From assembly GCA_030156255.1 (NCBI GenBank), contig JASGMV010000020.1, forward strand, positions 1-57,152: DNA of 57,152 nucleotides. The letters run 5' to 3'. Shown here one piece after another: positions 1-9,189 of this stretch; within the stretch, counting starts at the first letter, position 1, and the number at the start of each line of letters is the position of its first letter. A program made the position numbers and the translations under genes. Origin of the DNA: Desulfovibrionales bacterium. Its GTDB lineage: Bacteria; Desulfobacterota; Desulfovibrionia; Desulfovibrionales; Desulfovibrionaceae. The notes under the pieces were generated by a model. The model did not search any database, was not told the DNA's origin, and saw only the letters and a list, made by a program, of their open reading frames with translations.

Positions 1-24
1 AGGGAGGGGGACGTCCCCCTCCCT
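1..24. terminator. Perfect 24-bp palindrome at the left edge, possible terminator
   Basis: The first 12 bases (AGGGAGGGGGAC) are followed directly by their exact reverse complement, so a long GC-rich hairpin can form on either strand. It may extend left of the window. It is probably the terminator of a gene outside the window, possibly a transposase given the adjacent IS-like repeats. No T-run follows in either visible direction, so the call is tentative. Confidence 0.4.
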
Positions 25-49
25 GAACCTGGTGAGGATCGTGTGAATG

Positions 50-94
50 TGTTACCTATGTCCCCGGTCTAAACTGTTACCCATGTCCCCGGTC
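50..94. repeat. Two tandem 20-bp repeats, IS21/IS481-like terminal sites
   Basis: TGTTACCTATGTCCCCGGTC (50-69) is repeated as TGTTACCCATGTCCCCGGTC (75-94): 19 of 20 bases match with a 25-bp period. Multiple direct copies of a ~20-bp transposase-binding site near an end are typical of IS21-like elements, and the sequence itself resembles ends I associate with that group. No transposase gene lies to the right, so the element would lie to the left or be a remnant. Bases 95-250 hold nothing else I recognise. Confidence 0.4.
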
Positions 95-250
95 ACACAC
101 AGGAGATGCACGGGGCGGAAGCTCTTGCGAATTTCCGTCCCGCACTCCCCTCTCTAGTATTATGTTACAGTTAGGATATACCTATTGGATGCAAGTGTAA
201 ATAGAAAAAACAGCTTCAGGCGAATCCTACGCTCTTTTGGGAAGCGCCCT

Positions 251-982
251 CTAGAGAATCTGGCTTAGGAAAAGCTTGGTGCGTTTGTGCTCCGGGTTCT
301 TGAAAAAGTGCTCCGGCGTGCCGGTTTCGATGATGCGGCCGGAGTCCATGAACAAAACGCGGTCGGCCACTTCGCGGGCGAACCCCATTTCGTGCGTCAC
401 CACGACCATGGTCATGCCTTCTCTGGCCAAAGACTTCATGACCTCCAGCACCTCTCCGACCATCTCGGGGTCCAGGGCGCTGGTGGGTTCGTCGAAAAGC
501 ATGACCTTGGGCTCCATGGCCAGCGCTCGCGCAATGGCCACGCGCTGCATTTGGCCGCCGGAAAGATTATCCGGATAGGCGCTGGCCTTGTCCGCAAGGC
601 CCACGCGGGCCAACAGCGTTTCGGCTTTCTCCCGCGCGGTCTTGAAGCTCCGCTTGCGCACCACCGTCTGGCCGATGGTGATGTTTTCCAGCACGGTCTT
701 GTGCGGAAAAAGATTGAAGTTCTGGAAGACCATCCCCATCTCGGCGCGGGCCTTGTGGATGTTGGTCTTGCGGCTCAGGATGTCCACGCCCTCCACGAGG
801 ATTTCTCCTGCGTCGGCGTGCTCCAGGCGGTTGAGGCAGCGCAGGAAGGTGGATTTGCCCGAGCCCGACGGCCCGATGATCACCACCACTTCTCCGCGTT
901 CGATGTCCACGGAGACGCTTTTGAGCGCCTCCAGCTTTTCCGGGACGTAGAAGATTTTGCTGACGTTGCGCGCGTTGATCAT
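251..982 (-). CDS. Polar amino-acid ABC transporter ATP-binding protein
   Basis: This is the cytoplasmic ATPase of a PAAT-family importer (GlnQ/HisP type), which energises uptake of a polar amino acid. In 243 residues it carries Walker [10 protein letters not shown] (37-45), Q-loop [10 protein letters not shown] (about 85-94), signature LSGGQMQR (about 140-147), Walker [13 protein letters not shown] (160-171) and the switch His in VVVTHEM. Length is normal for the family. Its ATG shares one base with the permease stop, so translation is probably coupled. It is the last gene of an operon running binding protein, permease, ATPase. The substrate cannot be read from the sequence. Confidence 0.95.
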   Translation of the reverse strand: MINARNVSKIFYVPEKLEALKSVSVDIERGEVVVIIGPSGSGKSTFLRCLNRLEHADAGEILVEGVDILSRKTNIHKARAEMGMVFQNFNLFPHKTVLENITIGQTVVRKRSFKTAREKAETLLARVGLADKASAYPDNLSGGQMQRVAIARALAMEPKVMLFDEPTSALDPEMVGEVLEVMKSLAREGMTMVVVTHEMGFAREVADRVLFMDSGRIIETGTPEHFFKNPEHKRTKLFLSQIL

Positions 983-1977
983 TATTGCACCAACTTACGT
1001 TCCATGTATTGGGTCAGGGCGGAAAGGCTGAAGGTGATCGCCAGGTAGAGCAGGGCGCAGACGAACCACAGCTCGTAGGGCTGCAGGCTTGTGGTGACGA
1101 CCTCCCGGGTGGCCTTGGTGAGTTCGCGGATGGCGATGATCCCAAGCAGCGACGAGTCCTTGATGAGGCTGATGAATTGTCCGGCCAGGGGCGGGAGAAT
1201 GCGCCGGAACGCCTGGGGCAACACGATGTGCCGCATGGACTGGAAGGGCGTCATGCCCAGGGATTTGGCCGCCTCCATTTGTCCCCGGTGAATGGACTGG
1301 ATGCCCGCCCGTACGATCTCGGCCACGTAGGCGCCGGCGAAAATGGCCAGGGAGGCCACGCCGAACCACAGGCCCGGTATCTCCGGGAGTCCGCGCAAGG
1401 TGAGCATCTTGTTGATCAGGGTGCCGAACACGAAGTACCAGAGAAAAATCTGGACCAGCAGCGGCGAACCGCGGATCAGTTCGATGTAGGTGATGGCGAG
1501 CCACTTGAAGCACGGGTTGTCGGATATTCGGGCCAGACCGGAGACCAAGCCGATGAGGATGCCGAAAATAATGCCGATGATGCTGACCTTGATGGTCATC
1601 CAGAGGCCCTGGAGCAGGATGCCGGGGCGGGAGACCCGATAGTCTCCGAGGACGTCCCCGGAAAAGATGAAGTCGCCTTTGGCGACCTTGAGCCCGGCGG
1701 TCGGGACGGTGTAGGTTTCCGAACCGTCGTCTCCGGTGACGGTGACGATTCGCGTTTTATCTCCGGACGATTCGATGCTCGCCACCGTTCCCGAGATTTC
1801 GGCCCGGATATCAATTTTTTCCTTGGTCCAGAAATATTGCGGGACGCGATACCAGCGCCAGATATAGTCGGCCTTTTGCGCAGCGTGATAAATGCCGAGC
1901 ATGCTGGCGATGATAATGATGAAATAAACGGCCTTCCATATCCGATAGTAGTTGGGGCTATGTTGTAATCGGCTCAT
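982..1977 (-). CDS. Amino-acid ABC transporter permease with extra periplasmic domain
   Basis: This is the HisM/GlnP-type inner-membrane permease of the importer. The core (about residues 124-331) has the five-helix pattern and the EAA loop [14 protein letters not shown]. At 331 residues it is about 100 longer than usual. An N-terminal helix (about 14-32) is followed by some 80 soluble residues rich in beta-type sequence, ending in [15 protein letters not shown], which resembles a biotinyl/lipoyl-like barrel-sandwich fold. I infer this segment is periplasmic. The gene lies between the binding protein and the ATPase and is separated from the former by a strong hairpin. Confidence 0.93.
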   Translation of the reverse strand: MSRLQHSPNYYRIWKAVYFIIIIASMLGIYHAAQKADYIWRWYRVPQYFWTKEKIDIRAEISGTVASIESSGDKTRIVTVTGDDGSETYTVPTAGLKVAKGDFIFSGDVLGDYRVSRPGILLQGLWMTIKVSIIGIIFGILIGLVSGLARISDNPCFKWLAITYIELIRGSPLLVQIFLWYFVFGTLINKMLTLRGLPEIPGLWFGVASLAIFAGAYVAEIVRAGIQSIHRGQMEAAKSLGMTPFQSMRHIVLPQAFRRILPPLAGQFISLIKDSSLLGIIAIRELTKATREVVTTSLQPYELWFVCALLYLAITFSLSALTQYMERKLVQ

Positions 1978-1986
1978 GTCGCAAGA

Positions 1987-2012
1987 AGGGCGGGGTCTTT
2001 CGACCCCGCCCT
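1987..2012 (-). terminator. Intercistronic hairpin between binding protein and permease
   Basis: AGGGCGGGGTC (1987-1997) and GACCCCGCCCT (2002-2012) form an 11-bp perfect stem with a 4-base loop in the 52-bp gap after the binding-protein stop. No T-run follows on the minus strand, so it is more likely a partial terminator or 3'-end stabiliser that leaves more binding protein than membrane components, as in other binding-protein-dependent operons. The role is inferred. Confidence 0.6.
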
Positions 2013-2029
2013 GAGATTTTTGGAGAAAG

Positions 2030-2947
2030 CTACTCCTGAATGTCCTTCATCCAGGCGGTCCCTTTGATCCACTTGTTGTAAATGGCGTCGTAGCGACCGT
2101 CGTTCTTAAGCTGGCTCAGGAAGTTGTTGAGCCAGTTCATGAAGTCCGGATCACCCTTGTTGATGGCCCAGGCCAGGGGCTCGTAGGTGAAGGGCTTGTC
2201 CAGGAACACAACTTTGCCCTCGCCCTGCTGGGCGTACTGGTACACGCAGTTCGGCAGGTCGTAGACATAGGCGTCGGCTTTGCCGTTCAGCACTTCGAGG
2301 AAGGCTTCGGTCTCGGTCTCGAAGGATTTGTACGTGGCTTTGGGAATCATGCGCTTGACGGCCTGCTCGCCGGTGGTGCCGAGCTTGGAGGTGACGACGT
2401 ATTTGGGGTCGTTCAAATCTTTGTAGGACTTGACCGTCTTCTCAAGCTTCTTGTTCAGCAAAATGGTCTGGCCCACAATGATGTACGGAGCGGCGAAGTT
2501 GATTTTGAGGTTGCGCTCCTGGGTCACGGTCATGCCGGAGATCAATACGTCGAACTTTTTGGACATCAATGCGGGGATGATGCCGTCCCATTGCGTGTTC
2601 ACCGGGACGAATTTCACGCCCATCGCTTTGGCCATTTCTTTGGCCACGTCGATGTCGAAGCCCACGAAATTACCGTTCTTGTCGGTCATTTCAAAAGGAA
2701 TGTAGCCGGCCTCGAAGCCCACGCGCAGTTCGCCGGAGCGGAGAATCTGTTCGAGGGTGGATTCCCGGACGAAGTCCATGCGGACGCCTTCCCCTCCGCC
2801 GGACAATCTCTGCTCCAGCTGGTCGACCCTGTTCTTCAGCGCGGAAACATCGCCTCCGCCTCCACCGGCTTCCTGTTTGCAGCCGGCCACGGCCAACAAC
2901 AAACCAAGTCCCAGCACCAGAGCAAAAATATTTCGCATCCGCCGCAT
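2030..2947 (-). CDS. Amino-acid ABC transporter substrate-binding lipoprotein
   Basis: This periplasmic solute-binding protein (SBP_bac_3 family) delivers a polar amino acid to the adjacent permease. The signal peptide ends in the lipobox LLLAVAGC with Cys23, so it should be a lipoprotein. A Gly-rich spacer and a short coiled coil (VSALKNRVDQLEQRL) follow, then the type-II binding fold with the family signature VGFDIDVAKEMAKAMG. An AGGAGG site 7 bases upstream supports the first ATG. It is the first transporter gene of a three-gene operon. The coiled-coil linker between anchor and binding domain is somewhat unusual and may allow oligomerisation. Confidence 0.94.
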   Translation of the reverse strand: MRRMRNIFALVLGLGLLLAVAGCKQEAGGGGGDVSALKNRVDQLEQRLSGGGEGVRMDFVRESTLEQILRSGELRVGFEAGYIPFEMTDKNGNFVGFDIDVAKEMAKAMGVKFVPVNTQWDGIIPALMSKKFDVLISGMTVTQERNLKINFAAPYIIVGQTILLNKKLEKTVKSYKDLNDPKYVVTSKLGTTGEQAVKRMIPKATYKSFETETEAFLEVLNGKADAYVYDLPNCVYQYAQQGEGKVVFLDKPFTYEPLAWAINKGDPDFMNWLNNFLSQLKNDGRYDAIYNKWIKGTAWMKDIQE

Positions 2948-2996
2948 AATCCTTCCTCCTGGCTTGTGTGCGCGCTGCAGGCCAATGCCTGAAGCG

Positions 2997-3164
2997 TCAG
3001 TATGACTTGCCTTCAGTCAAAACCTCTTTGACCAACATCTGTACTTTACATATAGGGCATTTGGGGATGTCCTCCTTGGGCCGATACACAATTTCCGTAC
3101 GGCGGCAACGGGGACATATTACTTCAATGGCCTCCACAGGCTCCGAACCTTTCTCTCGCCCCAT
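2997..3164 (-). CDS. Small zinc-ribbon protein, 55 residues
   Basis: An ORF of 55 residues starts MGREKGSEPVEAIEV and contains two CxxC knuckles, CPRC and CPIC, about 18 residues apart, which is the spacing of a rubredoxin-like zinc ribbon. A near-perfect ribosome site (AAGGAGG, 6 bases before the ATG) supports it as a real gene. It sits between the MFS permease and the amino-acid ABC operon on the same strand. Function is unknown; nucleic-acid or protein binding is possible but not shown. Confidence 0.8.
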   Translation of the reverse strand: MGREKGSEPVEAIEVICPRCRRTEIVYRPKEDIPKCPICKVQMLVKEVLTEGKSY

Positions 3165-3240
3165 AGACGACCTCCTTGCCCGTTTGGTTACATAGCTGTT
3201 TCAGACATGGAAAACAAGACTTCAGTGCGCATTTCTCGTG

Positions 3241-4539
3241 TTACAGAACGCTGTCGGTTGTTGGGTTGTCCGTTTCGGGGCGCACTTTGTTGAGCAGCCA
3301 CAGGCCCGTTAAAAAGAAAACGGCCATGACCGGCGCCGCCGGGCGGGCGCTGCCGAAAACAAAAGCGGCTCCGGCGAAGACGAGGGGGCCGAGTATCGCG
3401 GAAAGCTTGGAGACCACGGAAAAGTATCCGAAGTACTGGGCCGTTTCGTTCGCAGGAACGAGGGAGGCGAAGAAAGAGCGGCTCAGCGCTTGCGTGGCGC
3501 CCAGCACAAGTCCCACGCCGCAGCCCAGCGCCATGTATTGTCCGGCGGTATGGATGAAAGCGGCCCAGGCCGCTATGGCGCACCACAAAACCAGTGAGAG
3601 CGAAAGGGCGCGCTTGGCGCCCGTCCTGCCGGCCACACGGCCGAAGATCAGCGCTCCGGCCATGGCCACGGCCTGCACCAGAAGCAGCGTGGTCATGAGG
3701 GCCGTCTCCGGCAGCGCCAGTTCTTCCTTGCCGTAAATGGCGGCCATGGCGATGACGGTTTGCACGCCGTCGTTGAAGAGCAGATAGGCCAACAGAAAAC
3801 GGGAGGCCGGCGTCCCTTGGAGCAGCGCTTTCAAGGTTCGCACGGCCTGGAGCAGGCCGAGCCGCAGGGCGCGCCGGGCCGAGACCGCCCCGCCGGGACC
3901 CGGCGTCGGGGCTTTGCTTTCGTCGATCCACAGGAAGGCGGGAATGGAAAAGACGATCCACCACGCCGCGGCCGAGACCATGGACAAGCGCACCGCCTGC
4001 GCCTTGTCCAGGCCCACTGCCTGGTGAAACGCCACCAGGACGAGGCACAAGGCGAAGTGCAGCCCCCCGCCCACGTAGCCCCAGGCGAAGCCCTGGCCGG
4101 AAAGCGCGTCCCATCGGTCGGCGGGGGCGAGCTCCGGGAGAAAGGCGTCGTAAAAGACATTGGCGCCGGCGAAGCAGACCTGGGCCGCGACGAACAACCC
4201 CAGGCATTGCCAGACGTCTCCGCGGCCGGGCAGGCCCAGCAGCGCTGCGAACAGACATCCCCCGGCGCAAAGAGCCGCCCAGAATTTTTTTTTGCTCCGC
4301 TGCATGTCCGCCACGGCTCCGAGAACCGGCGCCAACGCAAAAACGACAGCCGCCGCTGCGCTCACGGCCAGGCCCCAGAGGGTCGAGGCCGAAAAGCGGA
4401 CGCCGAAGGCCTCGACACCCAAGGGGCCCGCCACGACGGAGGCGAACCAGGCCGGCAGTAGCGCCGTCGCTATTGTCAATATGTAGGCGGAGTTGGCGAA
4501 ATCGTAGAGCTTCCATCCGATGAGGCTTTTGTTCGTCAT
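3241..4539 (-). CDS. MFS transporter, UMF1 / Atg22-like family
   Basis: This 432-residue integral membrane protein has about 12 hydrophobic helices. The N-terminus IGWKLYDFANSAY is the hallmark of the UMF1 (Atg22-like, YxiO) branch of the major facilitator superfamily. The loop VADMQRSKKKFW matches the cytoplasmic loop 2-3 of MFS proteins. The substrate is unknown; vacuolar Atg22 exports amino acids, but that does not transfer reliably to bacteria. It is divergent from the Rrf2 regulator at 4766 and is followed on the same strand by the small zinc-ribbon gene. Confidence 0.9.
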   Translation of the reverse strand: MTNKSLIGWKLYDFANSAYILTIATALLPAWFASVVAGPLGVEAFGVRFSASTLWGLAVSAAAAVVFALAPVLGAVADMQRSKKKFWAALCAGGCLFAALLGLPGRGDVWQCLGLFVAAQVCFAGANVFYDAFLPELAPADRWDALSGQGFAWGYVGGGLHFALCLVLVAFHQAVGLDKAQAVRLSMVSAAAWWIVFSIPAFLWIDESKAPTPGPGGAVSARRALRLGLLQAVRTLKALLQGTPASRFLLAYLLFNDGVQTVIAMAAIYGKEELALPETALMTTLLLVQAVAMAGALIFGRVAGRTGAKRALSLSLVLWCAIAAWAAFIHTAGQYMALGCGVGLVLGATQALSRSFFASLVPANETAQYFGYFSVVSKLSAILGPLVFAGAAFVFGSARPAAPVMAVFFLTGLWLLNKVRPETDNPTTDSVL

Positions 4540-4669
4540 GGCGTTGCCCCGGCAGTCCTTGTGTTTCGGTGCGGATTTTTACGCGCTAGGACGTTTTGTG
4601 CGTTGAAAAATTCGTCGGCCGACTGCGGTGCGAGAGGTGAACGATGGGCGTCCGATTATCTTGGCGCCC

Positions 4670-4698
4670 TTGACCTGGGGGTTCTATTTTCATACATT
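4670..4698 (+). promoter_or_regulatory. Candidate sigma-70 promoter of the Rrf2 gene
   Basis: TTGACC (4670-4675) and TACATT (4693-4698) are separated by 17 bp and match the -35 and -10 consensus at 5/6 and 4/6 positions. A start near 4705 would give a leader of about 60 bases before the Rrf2 ATG. The A+T-rich leader (CCTAAAACAGGATAAAA) is where an autoregulatory Rrf2 operator could sit. This is prediction by eye only. Confidence 0.4.
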
Positions 4699-4765
4699 TT
4701 CCGCCTAAAACAGGATAAAACTTTAGTAACGCAATTTTAGCTTTGAATTTCAATTGGAGTATGCC

Positions 4766-5200
4766 ATGAAGTTGACTACAAGGAGCCGATACGGCGCCAG
4801 AATGGTGTTGGATATCGCCATGCACGGAGTCAATGGGCCGGTGCGGATTCCAGATATTGCAGCGAGGCAAGGGTTGTCCGTAAAATATTTGGAAAAGCTT
4901 GTCCGCGAGTTGAAAGCCGCCGGATGCATTAAAAGCCGCCGCGGCCCCAAGGGCGGGCACATGCTGGCGAAGCCGGCCGAAGAAATTACCCTCGGGGAAA
5001 TCGTTCGGGTTCTTGAAGGCGATCTACACTTGACCGAGTGTGGCAAAGGAGACGGCGTTTGTCCACGGGCGAATTCCTGCTTGACCAGGCAGGCGTGGCT
5101 GGACGCCGGAAAAGCTCTTTTCGACAAGCTGGATTCGTTGACAATGGCGGAATTGGCGCAACAAGGGGAATTATGCCCGGTTCCGCGAAATGATTTTTGA
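4766..5200 (+). CDS. Rrf2 family transcriptional regulator, Fe-S type
   Basis: This 144-residue winged-helix regulator has the family N-terminus MKLTTRSRYGARM and a recognition helix near SVKYLEKLVRELKAAG. Three cysteines (C92, C99, C105) match the IscR-type [2Fe-2S] cluster region, so it probably senses Fe-S status, nitrosative or redox stress. The ATG at 4766 is chosen because it gives the canonical N-terminus; an upstream TTG would add four residues. It stands alone, 56 bases before the MCP gene, so its targets cannot be inferred from context. Confidence 0.93.
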   Translation: MKLTTRSRYGARMVLDIAMHGVNGPVRIPDIAARQGLSVKYLEKLVRELKAAGCIKSRRGPKGGHMLAKPAEEITLGEIVRVLEGDLHLTECGKGDGVCPRANSCLTRQAWLDAGKALFDKLDSLTMAELAQQGELCPVPRNDF

Positions 5201-5256
5201 CGAGCTTCCAGGCGGCGTTCACGCGTTTTGATATTCACTGTTAAGGAGAAGCGTTC

Positions 5257-7248
5257 ATGAAGAATATGACCATGGCCAAGAAACTGACACTCGGTTTCGG
5301 ACTCGTTCTCGTATTGCTGCTGGTGGTCGGGGGAATAGGCTTCTATTCGTTGGGGTCGGCGTCCAACAGCTTTGACCGCTATCGGAAGTTGGCGGCCGAC
5401 TCGGTGGCCGCCAGCAAACTCCAGTCGAACATGCTCATGATGCGCATCAGCGTGCTTGGTTTCATGCGTCATGGCGAAGAAAAATACGTCTCGTCTTTTC
5501 AGGAATACTTGACCGACATGGGGAAGGATCTGGCCGACGCTCTCGATCGAATCAAAAGCCCTCAACGCGTGGCCTTGCTCCAGGCGTCCGAAGGCAATTT
5601 GAGGAAGTATGAGGAAGGCGTCCAAACGCTTGTCGACGCCTACCGGAAAAGGACCAAGATTTTGAACGAGACGTTGAACGTCGCCGGGCCGGAGATGGAA
5701 AAGAAATTGTTGCAGATCATTGCTTCCGCAGATCGGGACAATGCTTCGCAGGAGTCGACTCTGGCCAACCAAGCCGTACGCGATTTGTTGCTGGTGCGCA
5801 TCTATCTCATGAAATATTTGCAGGACGAAAATCCGGCCAACTTGGAGCGCGCGGCGAAAGAGGCGGCTACGTTGAAGAAAGATCTCGGCGCCGTGGACCG
5901 GGCCATGAACTCCCCGGAGCGGCGCAGACTGCTGGTTGAAGTCGCGGACCTTCAGATCGCTTACGCGCAAGGCGTCGGTGACATTGCGCAGGCCATCCAG
6001 GAGCGGAACACGGTGTTCACGGAGAGCCTGAATGTCATCGGTCCCCAATTCGCGAAGGACGTTCAGGAGATCGTGTACTCCCTGGAGGAGGAGCAGCGGG
6101 CGCTCGGCAATCAGGTGCAAGCCGACAACGCCAGGGCCATCACGCTGATCATCATCCTCGTGAGCGCAGCCATCGTGCTGGGCGTGTTCGCCGCGTGGTT
6201 CATCATCCGCGCCGTGCTGCGCCAGCTGGGCAAGGACCCCGGCGTCATCGTGGAAGTCACCCAGCGCATCGCGGAAGGCGATCTCGGCGTCGAATTCGAC
6301 ACGAAGAACATCATGGGCGTCTACTCCGACATGAAAAACATGACGGATCAGCTCGTTCGCGTGGTCACGGACGTGAAAAACGCCTCGGAGAACGTGGCCT
6401 CCGGCTCCGAGGAGTTGTCGGCCTCGGCGGAGTCCCTGTCCCAGGGCGCCACGGAGCAGGCCGCCAACCTTGAGGAGGTTTCGTCCTCCATGGAGGAGAT
6501 GGCCTCCAACATTCGCCAGAACGCGGAAAACGCTGAGGAGACGGAGCGTATCGCCATCCAGGCCGCCAAGGACACGGAAAAGGGCGGCGCCGCGGTGACC
6601 CGCACCGTCTCGGCCATGAAGGACATCGCCGAGAAGATTTCCATCATCGAAGAAATCGCTCGGCAGACCAACCTGCTGGCTTTGAACGCGGCCATCGAGG
6701 CGGCTCGGGCCGGCGAGCACGGCAAGGGGTTCGCCGTGGTGGCGGCCGAGGTGCGCAAGCTGGCCGAGCGCAGCGGCGCCGCGGCGGGGGAAATATCGGA
6801 GCTTTCGTCCACCAGCGTAGCGGTGGCCGAAGAGGCCGGCCAGATGCTGGGCAAGATCGTGCCGGACATTCAGAGAACCGCCGAACTGGTGCAGGAGATC
6901 GCCGCCTCCACCCATGAGCAGAACTCCGGCGCCGAGCAGATCAACAAGGCCATTCAGCAACTGGATCAGGTGGTGCAGCAGAACGCTTCGGCCGCCGAGG
7001 AGATGGCCTCCACCTCCGAGGAGCTGTCCAGCCAGGCCCAACAGCTTCAGGCCACCATGGCCTTCTTCCAGCTCAACCAGGGCCGCAGCCGGAGGTCGGT
7101 GAGACCGGCGGCCAAGGCGCTGCCCGGCCCCAGCCGCGACGGCGGCCGGAGCGGCAACGGAACGGCGCGAACCCCGTCGGCCCAGTCCGGGGCGGGGTTC
7201 TCTCTGAACATGGACGACGAAACCGACACCGAATTCGAGCGCTTCTGA
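5257..7248 (+). CDS. Methyl-accepting chemotaxis protein with HBM-like sensor
   Basis: This transmembrane chemoreceptor of 663 residues has TM1 at about 10-32, an all-helical periplasmic region of some 255 residues that resembles the helical bimodular (HBM) sensor, TM2 at about 290-313, a HAMP segment ([20 protein letters not shown]) and the cytoplasmic signalling hairpin with the conserved tip containing [20 protein letters not shown]. After a Pro/Gly/Arg-rich linker the protein ends in EFERF, a possible CheR/CheB-binding pentapeptide of the xWxxF/xFxxF kind. CheW follows 36 bases downstream, so the two are probably co-expressed. HBM domains bind organic acids in other bacteria; the ligand here is unknown. 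Confidence 0.95.
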   Translation: MKNMTMAKKLTLGFGLVLVLLLVVGGIGFYSLGSASNSFDRYRKLAADSVAASKLQSNMLMMRISVLGFMRHGEEKYVSSFQEYLTDMGKDLADALDRIKSPQRVALLQASEGNLRKYEEGVQTLVDAYRKRTKILNETLNVAGPEMEKKLLQIIASADRDNASQESTLANQAVRDLLLVRIYLMKYLQDENPANLERAAKEAATLKKDLGAVDRAMNSPERRRLLVEVADLQIAYAQGVGDIAQAIQERNTVFTESLNVIGPQFAKDVQEIVYSLEEEQRALGNQVQADNARAITLIIILVSAAIVLGVFAAWFIIRAVLRQLGKDPGVIVEVTQRIAEGDLGVEFDTKNIMGVYSDMKNMTDQLVRVVTDVKNASENVASGSEELSASAESLSQGATEQAANLEEVSSSMEEMASNIRQNAENAEETERIAIQAAKDTEKGGAAVTRTVSAMKDIAEKISIIEEIARQTNLLALNAAIEAARAGEHGKGFAVVAAEVRKLAERSGAAAGEISELSSTSVAVAEEAGQMLGKIVPDIQRTAELVQEIAASTHEQNSGAEQINKAIQQLDQVVQQNASAAEEMASTSEELSSQAQQLQATMAFFQLNQGRSRRSVRPAAKALPGPSRDGGRSGNGTARTPSAQSGAGFSLNMDDETDTEFERF

Positions 7249-7284
7249 TGCGAACCGTGAAATGGAGATGCAAGGGAGCGGCTC

Positions 7285-7824
7285 ATGAGTGATGCGGCCA
7301 CGAACCAGTTTTTGACCTTCATGCTGCACAAGGACATCTACGCCCTGGAGATCAGCTCCGTTCGGGAAGTTTTGGAGATGGCTCCCATCACCAAGATCCC
7401 GCGGACGCCGAAATACATGCGCGGGGTGGTCAACGTGCGCGGCTACGCCGCTCCGGTGATGGATCTGTGCATGAAGCTCGGCATGGGACGGGTCCAAGAG
7501 AGCGTGGAGACGTGCATCATCATGGTGGAAGCGGACTTCGAGGGGGATACGACCCTCATAGGAGCCTTGGTGGACTCCGTTCGCGAGGTCTACGAAATGG
7601 CTCCGGAGGACATAGAGCCCGCCCCCAAAATGGGAACGGACATCGATAGCGAATACATCAAAGGCATTGGGCGGCAACAGGACGATTTCATCATCATCCT
7701 GGAGAACTCCAAGATTTTTTCGGCCGAAGAGTTGGCCGCGGCCAGGAGTCTGGTCGAGGCGGCCGGGGGAGATCCACAGGCGCTAAGCAGGGACGCCGGG
7801 GAGGACGGGGACTTGGTCTTGTAA
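7285..7824 (+). CDS. cheW: Chemotaxis coupling protein CheW
   Basis: CheW is the cytoplasmic adaptor that links receptors to the CheA kinase. The 179 residues cover the SH3-like CheW domain, starting with FMLHKDIYALEISSVREVLEM and continuing through the conserved MRGVVNVRG core to VDSVREVYEM. It lies directly downstream of the MCP and probably serves that receptor. No cheA or cheY is near, so the partner kinase must be encoded elsewhere. The C-terminal tail of about 35 residues is low-complexity and acidic. Confidence 0.94.
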   Translation: MSDAATNQFLTFMLHKDIYALEISSVREVLEMAPITKIPRTPKYMRGVVNVRGYAAPVMDLCMKLGMGRVQESVETCIIMVEADFEGDTTLIGALVDSVREVYEMAPEDIEPAPKMGTDIDSEYIKGIGRQQDDFIIILENSKIFSAEELAAARSLVEAAGGDPQALSRDAGEDGDLVL

Positions 7825-7857
7825 CCTTCGGTCCTGCGCCGATTCAGGAAAAAACGG

Positions 7858-7889
7858 GAGGCCGGCCTGCTTTGAGCAGCGCCGGCCTC
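7858..7889. terminator. Bidirectional terminator between cheW and the OmpA-type gene
   Basis: GAGGCCGGC (7858-7866) and GCCGGCCTC (7881-7889) pair, with additional inner pairs CTGC/GCAG and a single bulged C. TCTTGTT follows on the plus strand and a run of T (from GGAAAAAAC) on the minus strand. It lies between two convergent genes, so it can serve both. Confidence 0.75.
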
Positions 7890-7920
7890 TCTTGTTCGTC
7901 GTCCCTTTCTTCGGTTCCGC

Positions 7921-9105
7921 CTACTGTTCGGCGAGTTGGATTTCCACACGGCGGTTGGTTTGCTTGTTTTCCGCCGTGGAGTTCGGCGCGAGAGGCTTGT
8001 TTTCCCCGTAAGCCTCCACCTGGATCAGGTCCGGGGCGATGGAGAAATGGTCTGCCAGGTATTTTCGAACGGCCTCGGCGCGTTGCATGGAAAGTTTCTT
8101 GTTGTAGTCCGCGGCCCCGTCCGAATCCGTGTGTCCTGTGATGACGATTTCGCGGCCGGCCAGCTCGGGACCGGTCAGCGCATGGCCCAGCTTGTCGAGA
8201 TCCGGATAGGAGGATTGGCGGATGGACGCCTTGTCGTAGTCGAATTCAACCTTGAGCCGGAGGACGTTCCGTTGTCCGTCTTCCTTGCCGACAAGTTGGC
8301 GCTCCATGGAGGCCGCGTCGTGGGCTTGCTGCAGCTGCTGGGGCGCATAGCTGAAGAGTCCTTCCTGCAAAGGCGCCGGTTCAAAGGAGCTCGGCGCGAC
8401 GGGTTGCGTCAAAGCGCTGACTTGCCGGCGGTCCTCGTCTGCGGCTTGCCGGCCAGGCTGCTGGTTTGCATAGGCTCCGCCGCTCCAGGCTTTGACCGGC
8501 AGCGCCATGTCCTCCGCGATGGTGGACACGGCGACGTAAATCGGGGAGTCCGGCAGACGGGTCTTGCGGATCCAGAAGATATAGTCGTCCTGGAGAACGT
8601 TCTCCAGGCGGGCCGATTCATCCAGGGAGATGAGCGTCTCGCCGCTGCGGGCGTCAAGAATTTTGAGCTGGATGCTTACGGCCGAGTCTCCGGCCGTTCC
8701 ACCCGCCAGGAGGTACGGCACGGAGCCGATCACCGCCAGGTCGGCGCCGCGCCTCCGCGCCTCCGCCGCGGCGTAGCGGGGGCTGCGCATGAACAAGTCT
8801 TCGTCATAGGCCAGCGTGCGGAAGACTTCCTTGGAGGTCCATACCTGCCACATCAGCTTGCCGCATTGCCGCCCTAAGAAATTCGTGTCCTGGGTGTCCT
8901 GGGTCACGCGCAACGGGAAGAACAGGGCGCTCAACGGACGGTTGTGGCGCGACTGGGGTTTGACGTAGATCATCAGGTTGGAGCGCTGGACCGGCGCGTC
9001 CATATGCCAGGTGGACTGGTTGACGACTCGCGAGTGCAGGTTTCCGCAACCGACGAACAATGCGGCTCCCAGGACGGCCGCCGCGGCGAAGATGACGTGC
9101 TTCAT
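7921..9105 (-). CDS. OmpA-family outer-membrane lipoprotein
   Basis: The protein probably tethers the outer membrane to peptidoglycan. From the chosen start MKHVIFAAAAVLGAAL it has a signal peptide ending in the lipobox LFVGC and 394 residues. An N-terminal domain of about 250 residues of unknown function carries VIGSVPYLLAGG and LDARSGETLISLDESA, resembling periplasmic lipoproteins of the CsgG/TolB-like assembly class. The C-terminal 110 residues are an OmpA domain (ITGHTDSDG, LSMQRAEAVRKYL, NRRVEI). An upstream in-frame ATG at 9174 would disrupt the signal peptide and is rejected. Two further genes on the same strand precede it. Confidence 0.88.
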   Translation of the reverse strand: MKHVIFAAAAVLGAALFVGCGNLHSRVVNQSTWHMDAPVQRSNLMIYVKPQSRHNRPLSALFFPLRVTQDTQDTNFLGRQCGKLMWQVWTSKEVFRTLAYDEDLFMRSPRYAAAEARRRGADLAVIGSVPYLLAGGTAGDSAVSIQLKILDARSGETLISLDESARLENVLQDDYIFWIRKTRLPDSPIYVAVSTIAEDMALPVKAWSGGAYANQQPGRQAADEDRRQVSALTQPVAPSSFEPAPLQEGLFSYAPQQLQQAHDAASMERQLVGKEDGQRNVLRLKVEFDYDKASIRQSSYPDLDKLGHALTGPELAGREIVITGHTDSDGAADYNKKLSMQRAEAVRKYLADHFSIAPDLIQVEAYGENKPLAPNSTAENKQTNRRVEIQLAEQ

Positions 9106-9189
9106 GGTGTTGCACCCAAAGTTTTGACCGCCGGCTGCCTGACGGCGATCCGGTCTTTGGATGTGCTTATGCACATTGCGTGCCGATTT

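Noticed and set aside
4750-7677. Minus-strand open frame of 975 codons opposite the Rrf2, MCP and cheW genes
   Set aside because: Shadow of three strong plus-strand genes; composition is His/Gly/Leu-biased as expected for antisense reading.
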